This document shows, one piece after another, positions 46,919 to 55,563 of a stretch of DNA of 64,000 bases. Positions within the stretch are counted from its first letter, which is position 1, and each line of letters opens with the position of its first letter. The DNA comes from Ruegeria haliotis. Its GTDB lineage: Bacteria; Pseudomonadota; Alphaproteobacteria; Rhodobacterales; Rhodobacteraceae. The notes beneath the pieces are model-generated. The model made no database searches. It was given only the letters and a program-made list of their open reading frames with translations, and was not told where the DNA came from. The position numbers and the translations under genes were made by a program. The stretch spans positions 496,001 through 560,000 of the forward strand of contig NZ_JABXWT010000001.1 of NCBI RefSeq assembly GCF_013377785.1, in the 5' to 3' direction.

Positions 46919-47971
46919 GTGGAAGACCAAAAGCTGGAATTGGTGAAAAAGCCAACGGTGAATGACATCGCACGTGTCGCGGGCGTAAGCCTGGCGACAG
47001 TGGACCGTGTCCTGAACAGACGTCCCGGCGTCAGGGCGGTGACCGTTCAAAAAGTGCAAAACGCGATTGATGAGTTGGGTTACATTCGTGACACTGCTGC
47101 AGCGAACCTTGCGCGCAACCGTGTCTACAACTTTTTGTTTGTTCTGCCAGATACCGACAACGAGTTTGTCGAGGCATTGAGTACCCAGATCATTGAACAA
47201 TCGCGGGATCAGTTCATCGAACGAACGCGCATGACAATTAAAAAGGTCCCGCCCTTCGATCCTCAGGGCATTGTGGAGTTTTTGGATGCAATCAATTCGC
47301 GCGACGTGGACGGCGTCGCAGTTTTTGGTCCGGAAACGCCATCTGTCCGCGACGCGGTAAAGCGGGTTAGAGACAAGGGCATTCCAGTCGTCGCGCTGGT
47401 GTCTGATCTTCCAAGTTCGGACAGAGATCACTTTGTTGGCGTTGATAACGTATCTGCCGGTCGCACCGCCGCCCAGCTTATGGGGCGGTTTGCTCATCGC
47501 GGGGGGAAAGTTCTGGTCCTGACCGGCTCGCGGTTGGCACGGGATCATCTGGAGCGTCGCCAAGGCTTTGATCTGGTTGTCGCGGAAGAGTTTCCACACC
47601 TCGAAGTCGTGGCGTCCGTTGAGGGTCGGGATGACCCGGAACTGATTTACAATATGATGCCGGAGATTTTTGAAACTTATCCGGATTTGGTCGGGATATA
47701 TTCGTCAGCCGCCGGCAATGCGGGTCTGGTCCAGTTCCTGTCCGAAAGCAAGGTTGTCAAGGATCTGGTCATAATCGCCCATGAGCTTACGCCGCTTAGT
47801 CGCGAAGCACTTAGCCGCGGTACCTTCGATGCTTTGATCTCACAAGACACCGGGCACATTGTGCGATCCGCAGTGCGTTTGCTGCGTGCAACATCCGATA
47901 CGGTGCCGTTCAACAAAGCTCAGGAACGCATTCGCATCGACATCTATCTCAAGGAAAATTTGCCGCTATAG
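46919..47971 (+). CDS. LacI-family transcriptional regulator
   Basis: 350 residues from GTG 46919 (GTG 46943 is possible). Helix-turn-helix P-T-V-N-D-I-A-R-V-A-G-V-S-L-A-T-V-D-R-V-L-N (residues ~12-33), hinge, then a periplasmic-binding-protein-like effector domain starting L-F-V-L-P-D-T-D-N-E-F. The binding domain looks like ribose/sugar sensors. Seven bases after the kinase gene; likely represses its own operon through the paired palindromes upstream of 39724. Confidence 0.92.
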   Translation: MEDQKLELVKKPTVNDIARVAGVSLATVDRVLNRRPGVRAVTVQKVQNAIDELGYIRDTAAANLARNRVYNFLFVLPDTDNEFVEALSTQIIEQSRDQFIERTRMTIKKVPPFDPQGIVEFLDAINSRDVDGVAVFGPETPSVRDAVKRVRDKGIPVVALVSDLPSSDRDHFVGVDNVSAGRTAAQLMGRFAHRGGKVLVLTGSRLARDHLERRQGFDLVVAEEFPHLEVVASVEGRDDPELIYNMMPEIFETYPDLVGIYSSAAGNAGLVQFLSESKVVKDLVIIAHELTPLSREALSRGTFDALISQDTGHIVRSAVRLLRATSDTVPFNKAQERIRIDIYLKENLPL

Positions 47972-47999
47972 ACGCCAAAATATTGGGGAGGAAAGAAAG

Positions 48000-49055
48000 A
48001 TGAAAACGATAAAAGGGCCGGCTCTGTTTCTGGCGCAGTTTGCGGGTGATGAACCCCCCTTCAACTCCTGGGATGCGATTACGCGTTGGGCGGCAGATTG
48101 CGGATACAAGGGCGTTCAGGTTCCCACTTGGGATGGTCGGTTGTTCGATCTGGAAACTGCCGCATCCAGCGTTGGTTATTGTGATGAGTTCAAAGGAAAA
48201 GCCAGAGAGAATGGTGTCGAGGTCACCGAGCTGTCAACTCACTTGCAGGGGCAACTGGTTGCCGTTCATCCGGCATACGACACAGCATTTGATGGGTTCG
48301 CAGCGCAAAGCGTTCGGGGAAATCCGAAAGCCCGGCAAGAATGGGCCGTGGATCAGGTCAAAAAAGCCCTTTCAGCCTCCAGGAACCTGGGGATTTCCGC
48401 GCATGCGACGTTCTCGGGGGCGTTGGCGTGGCCATACGTGTATCCTTGGCCGCAACGACCAGCTGGCCTGATAGAAACAGCTTTTGACGAGCTTGCGCGG
48501 CGTTGGGTACCAATCCTGGATCACGCGGAAGAGTGCGGCGTAGATGTCTGCTATGAGATCCACCCGGGTGAGGATCTGCATGACGGCGTAACTTATGAGA
48601 TGTTCCTTGAACGGACTGGCAATCACGCACGGGCTTGCATGTTGTACGACCCATCGCACTACGTTTTGCAATGCCTTGATTACCTGGACAATATCGACAT
48701 CTACAAGGATCGAATCCGGATGTTCCACGTCAAAGATGCCGAGTTTAATCCAACCGGTCGTCAGGGTGTGTATTCCGGGTATCAAAGCTGGGTAGACCGG
48801 GCAGGGCGATTCCGATCCCTTGGTGATGGGCAGGTGGATTTTGGAGCCGTCTTTTCCAAAATGGCGGCCATTGATTTTGACGGCTGGGCCGTGGTCGAGT
48901 GGGAATGTTGCCTGAAACACCCCGAGGATGGTGCGCGAGAAGGGGCGCAGTTTGTTTCGGACCACATCATTCGTGTGACGGAAAGAGCCTTTGATGATTT
49001 CGCGGATGGCGGAGCAGACGAAGCTGCAAATCGCAAAATGCTGGGGATTGAGTGA
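48000..49055 (+). CDS. Sugar phosphate isomerase/epimerase-like TIM barrel protein
   Basis: 351 residues from ATG 48000, with GGGGAGGAAAG upstream. Xylose-isomerase-like TIM barrel. Metal-ligand positions are filled: C-Y-E-I-H-P-G-E, Y-D-P-S-H-Y, F-H-V-K-D-A-E, and V-V-E-W-E-C. Close in type to the epimerases and 3-keto-sugar enzymes that accompany Gfo/Idh/MocA dehydrogenases. Substrate unknown. The stop overlaps the dehydrogenase ATG by one base. Confidence 0.9.
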   Translation: MKTIKGPALFLAQFAGDEPPFNSWDAITRWAADCGYKGVQVPTWDGRLFDLETAASSVGYCDEFKGKARENGVEVTELSTHLQGQLVAVHPAYDTAFDGFAAQSVRGNPKARQEWAVDQVKKALSASRNLGISAHATFSGALAWPYVYPWPQRPAGLIETAFDELARRWVPILDHAEECGVDVCYEIHPGEDLHDGVTYEMFLERTGNHARACMLYDPSHYVLQCLDYLDNIDIYKDRIRMFHVKDAEFNPTGRQGVYSGYQSWVDRAGRFRSLGDGQVDFGAVFSKMAAIDFDGWAVVEWECCLKHPEDGAREGAQFVSDHIIRVTERAFDDFADGGADEAANRKMLGIE

Positions 49056-50209
49056 TGGTAAGTGGACGCAACGAGGAAACTTCGGAACGCATTCGCCTCG
49101 GTATGGTTGGCGGCGGCAATGACGCCTTCATAGGGGGCGTACATCGCATTGCGGCGCGTCTTGATGACAAGTTCGAACTTGTCGCCGGGGCCTTGTCCTC
49201 AACGCCAGAGAAATCCCGGGAAAGCGGTAAGGCGCTGGGCCTCACGCGCGTTTATGACGACTTCAAGCAGATGGCTATGCGCGAAGCGCGATTGAAATCA
49301 GGGATCGAAGCCGTTTCCATCGTTACACCCAATCACGTTCATTATGCTGCGGCACGTGAGTTCCTTAAGCGTGGTATCCACGTCATTTGCGACAAGCCCC
49401 TGACATCTACTCTTGGAGATGCAAAGAAACTGGTCAAAGCGGCTGAAAGTTCCGACGCTTTGTTCATTCTGACGCATAACTACACGGGCTATCCGATGGT
49501 TCGGCAAGCGCGGGACATGATTGCTGATGGTGCTATTGGAAAGATCCGAGTGGTTCAAGTTGAGTATCCACAGGATTGGTTGGTTGAACACCAAGACTTT
49601 AAACAGGCGGAATGGCGAACTGATCCTGAACGCTCTGGTGCGGGCGGCTCGACCGGGGACATAGGAACACACGCATACAACATTGCCTGCTTTGTGACGC
49701 AACTAGAGGCCGAAAGTCTTGCCGCTGATCTGCAGGCTTTTGTGCCCGGGCGTAAGGTTGACGACAACGCGCATGTCCTGCTTCGGTTCAAGGGTGGAGC
49801 CCGCGGAATGCTATGGTCATCGCAAGTGGCACCCGGAAACGAAAATGCTCTGCGTTTGCGCGTCTATGGTGAAAAAGGAGGGTTGGAGTGGGCCCAAGAG
49901 GACCCCAATCACCTATGGTTTACGCCATATGGCGAGCCGAAGCGCTTGATAACGCGCAACGGTTCTGGGGCAGGGGAGGCCGCCAACCGCCTAAGTCGGG
50001 TACCTCCGGGGCACCCCGAGGGATATCTGGAGGGATTTGCCAATATATATGGCGAAGCTGCCGAGGCGATTTATGCGCATAGAAAAGGTATCAAGCCCGA
50101 CGCTTCGGTTGTTTTTCCAACGGTTCAAGATGGTCTCAACGGCGTGAAATTCGTAGCGGCCTGTGTGCAAAGCTCGGCCCGAAATTCTGCATGGGTTAAG
50201 CTCGAATAG
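49055..50209 (+). CDS. Gfo/Idh/MocA-family oxidoreductase
   Basis: 384 residues from ATG 49055. N-terminal Rossmann fold (L-G-M-V-G-G-G-N-D-A-F-I-G), the family E/D-K-P motif as C-D-K-P-L-T (residues ~113-118), and the catalytic region G-D-I-G-T-H-A-Y-N with the usual Asp/His pair. NAD(P)-dependent oxidation or reduction of a sugar or polyol hydroxyl. Last gene of the operon that starts at 39724. Confidence 0.92.
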   Translation: MVSGRNEETSERIRLGMVGGGNDAFIGGVHRIAARLDDKFELVAGALSSTPEKSRESGKALGLTRVYDDFKQMAMREARLKSGIEAVSIVTPNHVHYAAAREFLKRGIHVICDKPLTSTLGDAKKLVKAAESSDALFILTHNYTGYPMVRQARDMIADGAIGKIRVVQVEYPQDWLVEHQDFKQAEWRTDPERSGAGGSTGDIGTHAYNIACFVTQLEAESLAADLQAFVPGRKVDDNAHVLLRFKGGARGMLWSSQVAPGNENALRLRVYGEKGGLEWAQEDPNHLWFTPYGEPKRLITRNGSGAGEAANRLSRVPPGHPEGYLEGFANIYGEAAEAIYAHRKGIKPDASVVFPTVQDGLNGVKFVAACVQSSARNSAWVKLE

Positions 50210-50348
50210 GACAGTTGGCAAAGGTTGGACTGACCTACAGCCCGGACGTGTATCAGGGTGTCGTCGGATGGAAATGATCTAAAAAATAACAGTGAATACA
50301 CCATTGCAGGTAGCATTTTCGGCAATGTGTGTTGAGGAGGAATTTCGA

Positions 50349-51806
50349 GTGTATCTCGGTTTGGATTTGGGGACATCAGGTCTTCGTGGGATTCTAGTAG
50401 ATGATGAATGGCAGATCGTTGCCGAGGCAGAAGCAGGCATCGAAACGTCTACGAAAAAGCCGGGTTGGTCGGAACAATCACCGGAAGATTGGATTGATGC
50501 CTGCAAGCATGTTGTTACGAAACTGCGTGAAGCGAACAAACTGGCGTTCTCCGCAGTGCGGGGTATCGGGCTAAGTGGTCACATGCACGGTGCGACTTTG
50601 CTGGGTTCGGACGGCAAGGTGCTCAGGCCATGCATCTTATGGAACGACACAAGGTCTGCGCACGAGGCGGCGACCCTCGACCAGATACCAGAAATGCGGG
50701 CAATCACAGGGAACATTGTTTTCCCCGGATTTACGGCCCCCAAACTGGAATGGGTGCGTGCGCATGAGCCAGACGTGTTTGCGCAAGTTACTAAGGTTTT
50801 GCTTCCAAAAGACTATCTGCGCTTTTGGTTGACCGGTGAGTATGTCAGTGAGATGTCCGACAGCGCAGGAACTTCGTGGTTGGACGTCGGAGGGCGTCAT
50901 TGGTCGCCGAAAGCGCTCGACTTAAGTCATATGAGCGTGGACCAGATGCCGCGGTTGGTGGAAGGCAGCGCGCCCGGGGGCGAGCTCAAGTCCAAACTGG
51001 TGCAAGATTGGGGGTTGTCCGGGCCAGTCTTGGTTGCAGGCGGTGCAGGTGACAATGCCGCGGCAGCCTGCGGCATTGGAAGCATCAGTGAGGGGACAGG
51101 GTTTCTGTCTTTGGGCACCTCAGGAGTCCTGCTTGTTGCGAAAGACAGCTATGCCCCTGCTCCTGAAACTGCGGTACATTGTTTTTGCCACGCCATCCCA
51201 GAGCGATGGATACAAATGGGTGTCATCCTTTCGGCAACAAACAGTATGAACTGGCTTTCCCGCAATCTTGGTCAGCCGGTTGGATCTTTGGCTCAGGCCT
51301 TGCCAGACACTTTGGACGGACCTTCGGCGATTACGTTCCTGCCTTATCTGTCTGGCGAACGGACACCGCATAATGATAGCGATATTCGTGGTGCGTTCCT
51401 TGGGCTTGATGTGTCTTCTGAGCCGGTCGATCTTACGAAATCCGTGATGGAAGGTGTCGCATTTGCCATGAGGGATTGTCTGGAGGCGCTCAAGAGCACG
51501 GGAACACAAGCTAGCAGCTTGCTAGCCGTAGGCGGGGGGGCGAGATCCCGATACTGGCTAGAGGCTCTCGCGACCGTGCTAAAGGTTCCGCTTGCTTTGC
51601 CTGAAGGCAGTGAATTCGGGGCCGCGATTGGGGCTGCCCGTCTGGCTGCGTGTGCAGTGAGCGGAGCAAGTCCAAACGACGTCATGACGCCCCCCGAAAT
51701 TGCCGAGATTATTGAGCCGCGCGCAGACCTGCTGGATGTCTACGAAAAGGAATACCAACGTTACAGACAATACTATGCGGCTTTGTCACCATTGGCTGCA
51801 CGATGA
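50349..51806 (+). CDS. xylB: Xylulokinase
   Basis: 485 residues from GTG 50349, which has a perfect GAGGAGG eight bases upstream; a GTG at 50292 is in frame but poor. FGGY kinase fold: Y-L-G-L-D-L-G-T-S-G (phosphate 1), G-L-S-G-H-M-H-G-A and W-N-D-T-R (sugar binding), G-G-A-G-D-N-A-A-A, and V-G-G-G-A-R-S (adenosine). Phosphorylates D-xylulose from XylA to feed the pentose phosphate pathway. The stop overlaps the aldose epimerase start by four bases. 139 bases separate it from the upstream operon. Confidence 0.94.
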   Translation: MYLGLDLGTSGLRGILVDDEWQIVAEAEAGIETSTKKPGWSEQSPEDWIDACKHVVTKLREANKLAFSAVRGIGLSGHMHGATLLGSDGKVLRPCILWNDTRSAHEAATLDQIPEMRAITGNIVFPGFTAPKLEWVRAHEPDVFAQVTKVLLPKDYLRFWLTGEYVSEMSDSAGTSWLDVGGRHWSPKALDLSHMSVDQMPRLVEGSAPGGELKSKLVQDWGLSGPVLVAGGAGDNAAAACGIGSISEGTGFLSLGTSGVLLVAKDSYAPAPETAVHCFCHAIPERWIQMGVILSATNSMNWLSRNLGQPVGSLAQALPDTLDGPSAITFLPYLSGERTPHNDSDIRGAFLGLDVSSEPVDLTKSVMEGVAFAMRDCLEALKSTGTQASSLLAVGGGARSRYWLEALATVLKVPLALPEGSEFGAAIGAARLAACAVSGASPNDVMTPPEIAEIIEPRADLLDVYEKEYQRYRQYYAALSPLAAR

Positions 51807-52756
51807 ACTCGCGTCAGGACAAAGACGCCCATATTGAGAGAGCCGTTCTTAACGATGGTGGCATGAAGGTTTCCCTGTTGAATTATGGGGCGATCACCCA
51901 AGGGTGGTGGATCAATGATACCCCGTTGATTTTGGGCTATGATAAGCCGCAGGACTATTTGACGGATCCATTTTATTTGGGTGCGATTGTCGGACGAGTT
52001 GCCAATCGCATGGGTGGCGCGCAATTCAAACTGGGCGACGTTCAGTATGCGTTAAGCGCGAATGAAGGATCAAACACACTCCATGGCGGAGTGGCAGGTT
52101 TGTCCCGCCAACATTGGAGCCTTGAACAAATTTCTTCGGTTGAAGCCGTCTTAAATTACACTTCACCTGACGGTGAGAACGGATTTCCGGGAGAAGTCAG
52201 GTTTGAGGTTCGCGTATACCTAAGTTTCCCGCGTCTTACGTATTCAATTTCTGCGCAGGTGGATCGGCCGACGCCTATCAGTGTTGCACAGCACAATTAC
52301 TATTCGTTGGGAAGCGACCGAAATGTTTCCGACAACTGTCTGAAACTGGCTTCAAATGGGTTTCTCGATATCGATAATCAGGGAATCCCCTCTGGGCTGG
52401 TTCGAGGGGTGCGAGAAAACGGGCTGGACTTTATTTCATCAAAACCGATCGGTGACACCGCAATGGACATAGATCACTATTTTGTTTTTGCTCCAAATAG
52501 GGACCATCAGCGCCCGGTGGCGGAGGTCGGAGCGCCTTCGGGTTTCAAACTAAGTGTTTACTCCGACCAGCCGGGGGCGCAGGTTTATACCGCCGCTCAC
52601 TTGTCCGATCCTTTCCAAAGTGGCGCAGGGTTGTGTATCGAGCCGTCAGGATATCCCAATGCCCCCAACATTTCCTCTTTTCCGGCGATCATTTGCTCGC
52701 CGGACAATCCGTATCATCAAACCCTTATCTTGGAAATTTCTGGGGGTCATGCGTGA
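51803..52756 (+). CDS. Aldose 1-epimerase
   Basis: 317 residues of the galactose mutarotase beta-fold. N-T-L-H-G-G (substrate His), I-S-V-A-Q-H-N-Y-Y-S-L (catalytic His), and C-I-E-P-S-G-Y-P-N-A-P-N (catalytic Glu, canonical in this family). Converts alpha and beta anomers, here probably of xylose for XylA. No signal peptide, so cytoplasmic. Coupled to xylB (ATGA) and to the next gene (GTGA). Confidence 0.93.
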   Translation: MNSRQDKDAHIERAVLNDGGMKVSLLNYGAITQGWWINDTPLILGYDKPQDYLTDPFYLGAIVGRVANRMGGAQFKLGDVQYALSANEGSNTLHGGVAGLSRQHWSLEQISSVEAVLNYTSPDGENGFPGEVRFEVRVYLSFPRLTYSISAQVDRPTPISVAQHNYYSLGSDRNVSDNCLKLASNGFLDIDNQGIPSGLVRGVRENGLDFISSKPIGDTAMDIDHYFVFAPNRDHQRPVAEVGAPSGFKLSVYSDQPGAQVYTAAHLSDPFQSGAGLCIEPSGYPNAPNISSFPAIICSPDNPYHQTLILEISGGHA

Positions 52757-54051
52757 AGCGTAATTTATCAGCGGCCGCTTTCGGTGTTTGGTTTGCATTC
52801 AACGCTGCTAGCGCACAAGAGCTTGGACCGCGACCAGAGTTTGTCGAACCAGACATTGAAAAAGCCCAGTTGGGGCAGCTGTTGTTCTATGATCCGATCC
52901 TGTCCGGAAACAGGAATACCAGCTGTGCCACATGTCATCATCCAAATCTGGGCACTTCGGATGGTCTGTCACTTGGGATCGGTGAAGGTGGGATTGGGCT
53001 GGGAACAGAGCGCAGGATCGATTCGAACAACCGGCCGGAACAGCGCATTCCGCGTAATTCCCCAGGACTTTGGAACCTTGGGGCAAAAGAATTCACCACG
53101 TTCTTTCATGACGGCAGGCTTGAAACTGATCCTGATCAGCCAAATGGCATCAGAACGCCCTTGGGCACTCATATGAGATCAGGTTTCCAGTCAGCCTTGG
53201 CAGCACAGGCGATGTTTCCCGTGTTGTCGCCCGATGAAATGGCCGGCCACTATTCTGAAAATGACGTGAGCAAGGCAGTCCGTCTTGGACTTCTAACTCA
53301 GGACGGGGGCGCTTGGGACCTGATTGCCGCCCGTGTCGCGGCAATTCCGGAATATGAACAACGCTTCGAAGATGTCATGCCTGATCCGGAGATTACCTTC
53401 ACGGCGATCGCAAATGTAATTGCCGACTTCATTGCCTTCGAATGGCGGGCTGACAACAGTCCGTTCGACCGGGCGATGCAAGGCAACGAAGAGCTATCCG
53501 ACGAGGCACAGCGCGGTATGCAGCTTTTCTACGGTAAGGCTGCATGCAGCAGCTGTCATTCGGGTTGGTTGCAAACGGACCATGCGTTTCATTCAATCGC
53601 AATGCCACAGATTGGACCCGGAAAAGCGGCGCGATTTGAAAACCATGTTCGGGATGACGGACGCCTACGTGTCACCGGCAATACAAGTGATGCCTTTGCG
53701 TTTAGGACACCTTCGTTGCGAAACGTGACGCTGACGGCGCCATACGGTCACAACGGCGCCTTCGCGAAACTTGAGGATGTGATAAGACATCATCTCGATC
53801 CGGTGAGATCACTCAACGCATATTCGATGGAATTGGCGGTATTACCTGATTTTCAGGGTGCAGAAGATCAGTTGCCTCTGCTTGATACAGGAAACATGCA
53901 GGCAATTGCCGAGGCCAACGCCTTAAACCCCACAAGCCTGACAGACCAAGACATAAGCGCGATACTGAGTTTTTTGAGCAGTCTTGAAGATCCCGCCGTT
54001 CGATTGGGTGTTCCAAAGGAAGTTCCAAGTGGGCTGGTGGTCGATCAGTGA
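52753..54051 (+). CDS. Secreted dihaem cytochrome c peroxidase / MauG-like protein
   Basis: 432 residues from GTG 52753, overlapping the epimerase stop by four bases. Signal peptide about residues 1-21 (ending A-A-S-A). Two c-haem sites: C-A-T-C-H (about residue 58) and C-S-S-C-H (about residue 265). The layout is that of bacterial cytochrome c peroxidase/MauG proteins; it is longer than classical CcpA (about 330). It reduces H2O2 or performs a MauG-type oxidation in the periplasm. Its placement in a xylose operon is unusual. The stop codon directly abuts the stop of the convergent gene. Confidence 0.92.
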   Translation: MKRNLSAAAFGVWFAFNAASAQELGPRPEFVEPDIEKAQLGQLLFYDPILSGNRNTSCATCHHPNLGTSDGLSLGIGEGGIGLGTERRIDSNNRPEQRIPRNSPGLWNLGAKEFTTFFHDGRLETDPDQPNGIRTPLGTHMRSGFQSALAAQAMFPVLSPDEMAGHYSENDVSKAVRLGLLTQDGGAWDLIAARVAAIPEYEQRFEDVMPDPEITFTAIANVIADFIAFEWRADNSPFDRAMQGNEELSDEAQRGMQLFYGKAACSSCHSGWLQTDHAFHSIAMPQIGPGKAARFENHVRDDGRLRVTGNTSDAFAFRTPSLRNVTLTAPYGHNGAFAKLEDVIRHHLDPVRSLNAYSMELAVLPDFQGAEDQLPLLDTGNMQAIAEANALNPTSLTDQDISAILSFLSSLEDPAVRLGVPKEVPSGLVVDQ

Positions 54052-55563
54052 CTAACGTTGAATGCGGACGATTTGGCCGGGGCTGACATCCTGCCATTCA
54101 GTTACGTCGCCGTTGGGCCAAACCATCCGCAACTCAACAAGATCGGCATCCCCCAGGCCAAAGTGATGAAGCCCCGCAATGCCGCTGGCATGCCCGCCGC
54201 CAATTGTGATTTCGCGGGTTTGTACCCCGAGCTCGGTTCTGACCTCGATAAAACCACCAACAGCTAAACGATTGGCTTGTTTTTGGGCGACATCCACCAA
54301 AAGCCAGTTCCCAATCTGGGACTGATTTTGATATACCTCCAAGTCTTCGCCACGGTTGACGACCACCAGATCCAGCAATCCGTCGTTGTTGAGATCCGAC
54401 AAACCAGCACCACGAGATTTTGCCATCGAGGCGACGCCAGCCTTGGCTGAGGCCTCGACAAACTGGCCGTCCTCTTGCTGCAACAGCATGTTGTTGGGGT
54501 CACTCAGCGCTGCGTCGGGCATCTGCTCTACATTTCCTTTGGCGACAAAGATATCGTCCAGCCCGTCGTTGTTTACGTCACCAAATTGGGCATGCCAGCC
54601 AGTCGATGGCCGACCATCATCCCCCAGATGGGGTCTATGGGCTGTCGTACCCTTGCCATAGGTCGCATCGCGCCAAGTAGGGCCCTTGGCCTCAGGATCA
54701 AAAACCTGAAACTTCTGGTCGCCCATGGACGTCAGGTAGATGTCCGCAAAACCGTCACCCGTCAGATCTCGCGAGGCGATCCCCATTCCCCAGATAGAGT
54801 AGGGCAACCAACCATCGTCCTGCGAATACAGACGTGGCTGGGGTTCCATCGCCCATAATTGCTCTTGTCCGTTTCGCACATAGTAATGCCGGTCGTTGCT
54901 GACGCGCAGATCTGCACGCCCGGTTCGCGCCCAGTCTGAAAATAGCACGGACAGAGAGCAGTGGCCGGGCTCAAGGTGCTCGGGCTCTCGATATGTCTTC
55001 CCTTCGGGTCGATAGAGAACCGTTGGTCCGCATGTCTCAAAAGGGCCCTCGGGATTGAACCTGTCCACATAGGTGCCGAACGCCAATGTGGGCAGGGATT
55101 GATCCGCCTCCCAGGTCGCTGAAAAGCCAGTTGTCCAATGATCTTCGGACTGAAATCCAAAGCTGTCGAAAGGGTTGAATGTGCAATCTGGCCCGCCTTT
55201 GAGAATGACGTCGGTTCCGACACGTAAAACGGCCAGATCCAGAACACCGTCGCTATCAACATCCAGAGGGTAAGCCCCGGTCACGCCAGTTAGCGACAAT
55301 TGGTCAGGAGTATCTGCGCGAAACGAGATGTCGTCCTGCGATGTGTTTCTGTACAGTTTGGCGGGATTGGAACCACCCGCAACAAAAAACTCGGGCAGAT
55401 CATCTCCGTCGCAATCAAACACGGCCACTCCGCCGCCCACGAAATGTTCCCAACCTCCGTCATAAACATGTTTCGCAACGTCGATCTTTCCAAATCGTGG
55501 AACTTCGGTTTCCCCGCTGGCCGCCGTTGCGAAGACAATCAGGATAGTGAGTTCAAGACGCAT
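54052..55563 (-). CDS. Secreted CRTAC1-like protein (FG-GAP/VCBS repeats, ASPIC/UnbV end)
   Basis: 503 residues with a short signal peptide (about 1-17). Repeated calcium-binding FG-GAP blades: V-F-D-C-D-G-D-D-L-P-E-F-F, L-D-V-D-S-D-G-V-L-D-L-A, R-D-L-T-G-D-G-F-A-D-I-Y, G-D-V-N-N-D-G-L-D-D-I-F, S-D-L-N-N-D-G-L-L-D-L-V. The C-terminus (G-G-H-A-S-G, then V-E-L-R-M-V-W-P-N-G) is the ASPIC/UnbV module. A periplasmic or surface beta-propeller of unknown activity. Its start overlaps the end of the ROK gene by 11 bases, so the two are co-transcribed. Confidence 0.9.
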   Translation of the reverse strand: MRLELTILIVFATAASGETEVPRFGKIDVAKHVYDGGWEHFVGGGVAVFDCDGDDLPEFFVAGGSNPAKLYRNTSQDDISFRADTPDQLSLTGVTGAYPLDVDSDGVLDLAVLRVGTDVILKGGPDCTFNPFDSFGFQSEDHWTTGFSATWEADQSLPTLAFGTYVDRFNPEGPFETCGPTVLYRPEGKTYREPEHLEPGHCSLSVLFSDWARTGRADLRVSNDRHYYVRNGQEQLWAMEPQPRLYSQDDGWLPYSIWGMGIASRDLTGDGFADIYLTSMGDQKFQVFDPEAKGPTWRDATYGKGTTAHRPHLGDDGRPSTGWHAQFGDVNNDGLDDIFVAKGNVEQMPDAALSDPNNMLLQQEDGQFVEASAKAGVASMAKSRGAGLSDLNNDGLLDLVVVNRGEDLEVYQNQSQIGNWLLVDVAQKQANRLAVGGFIEVRTELGVQTREITIGGGHASGIAGLHHFGLGDADLVELRMVWPNGDVTEWQDVSPGQIVRIQR

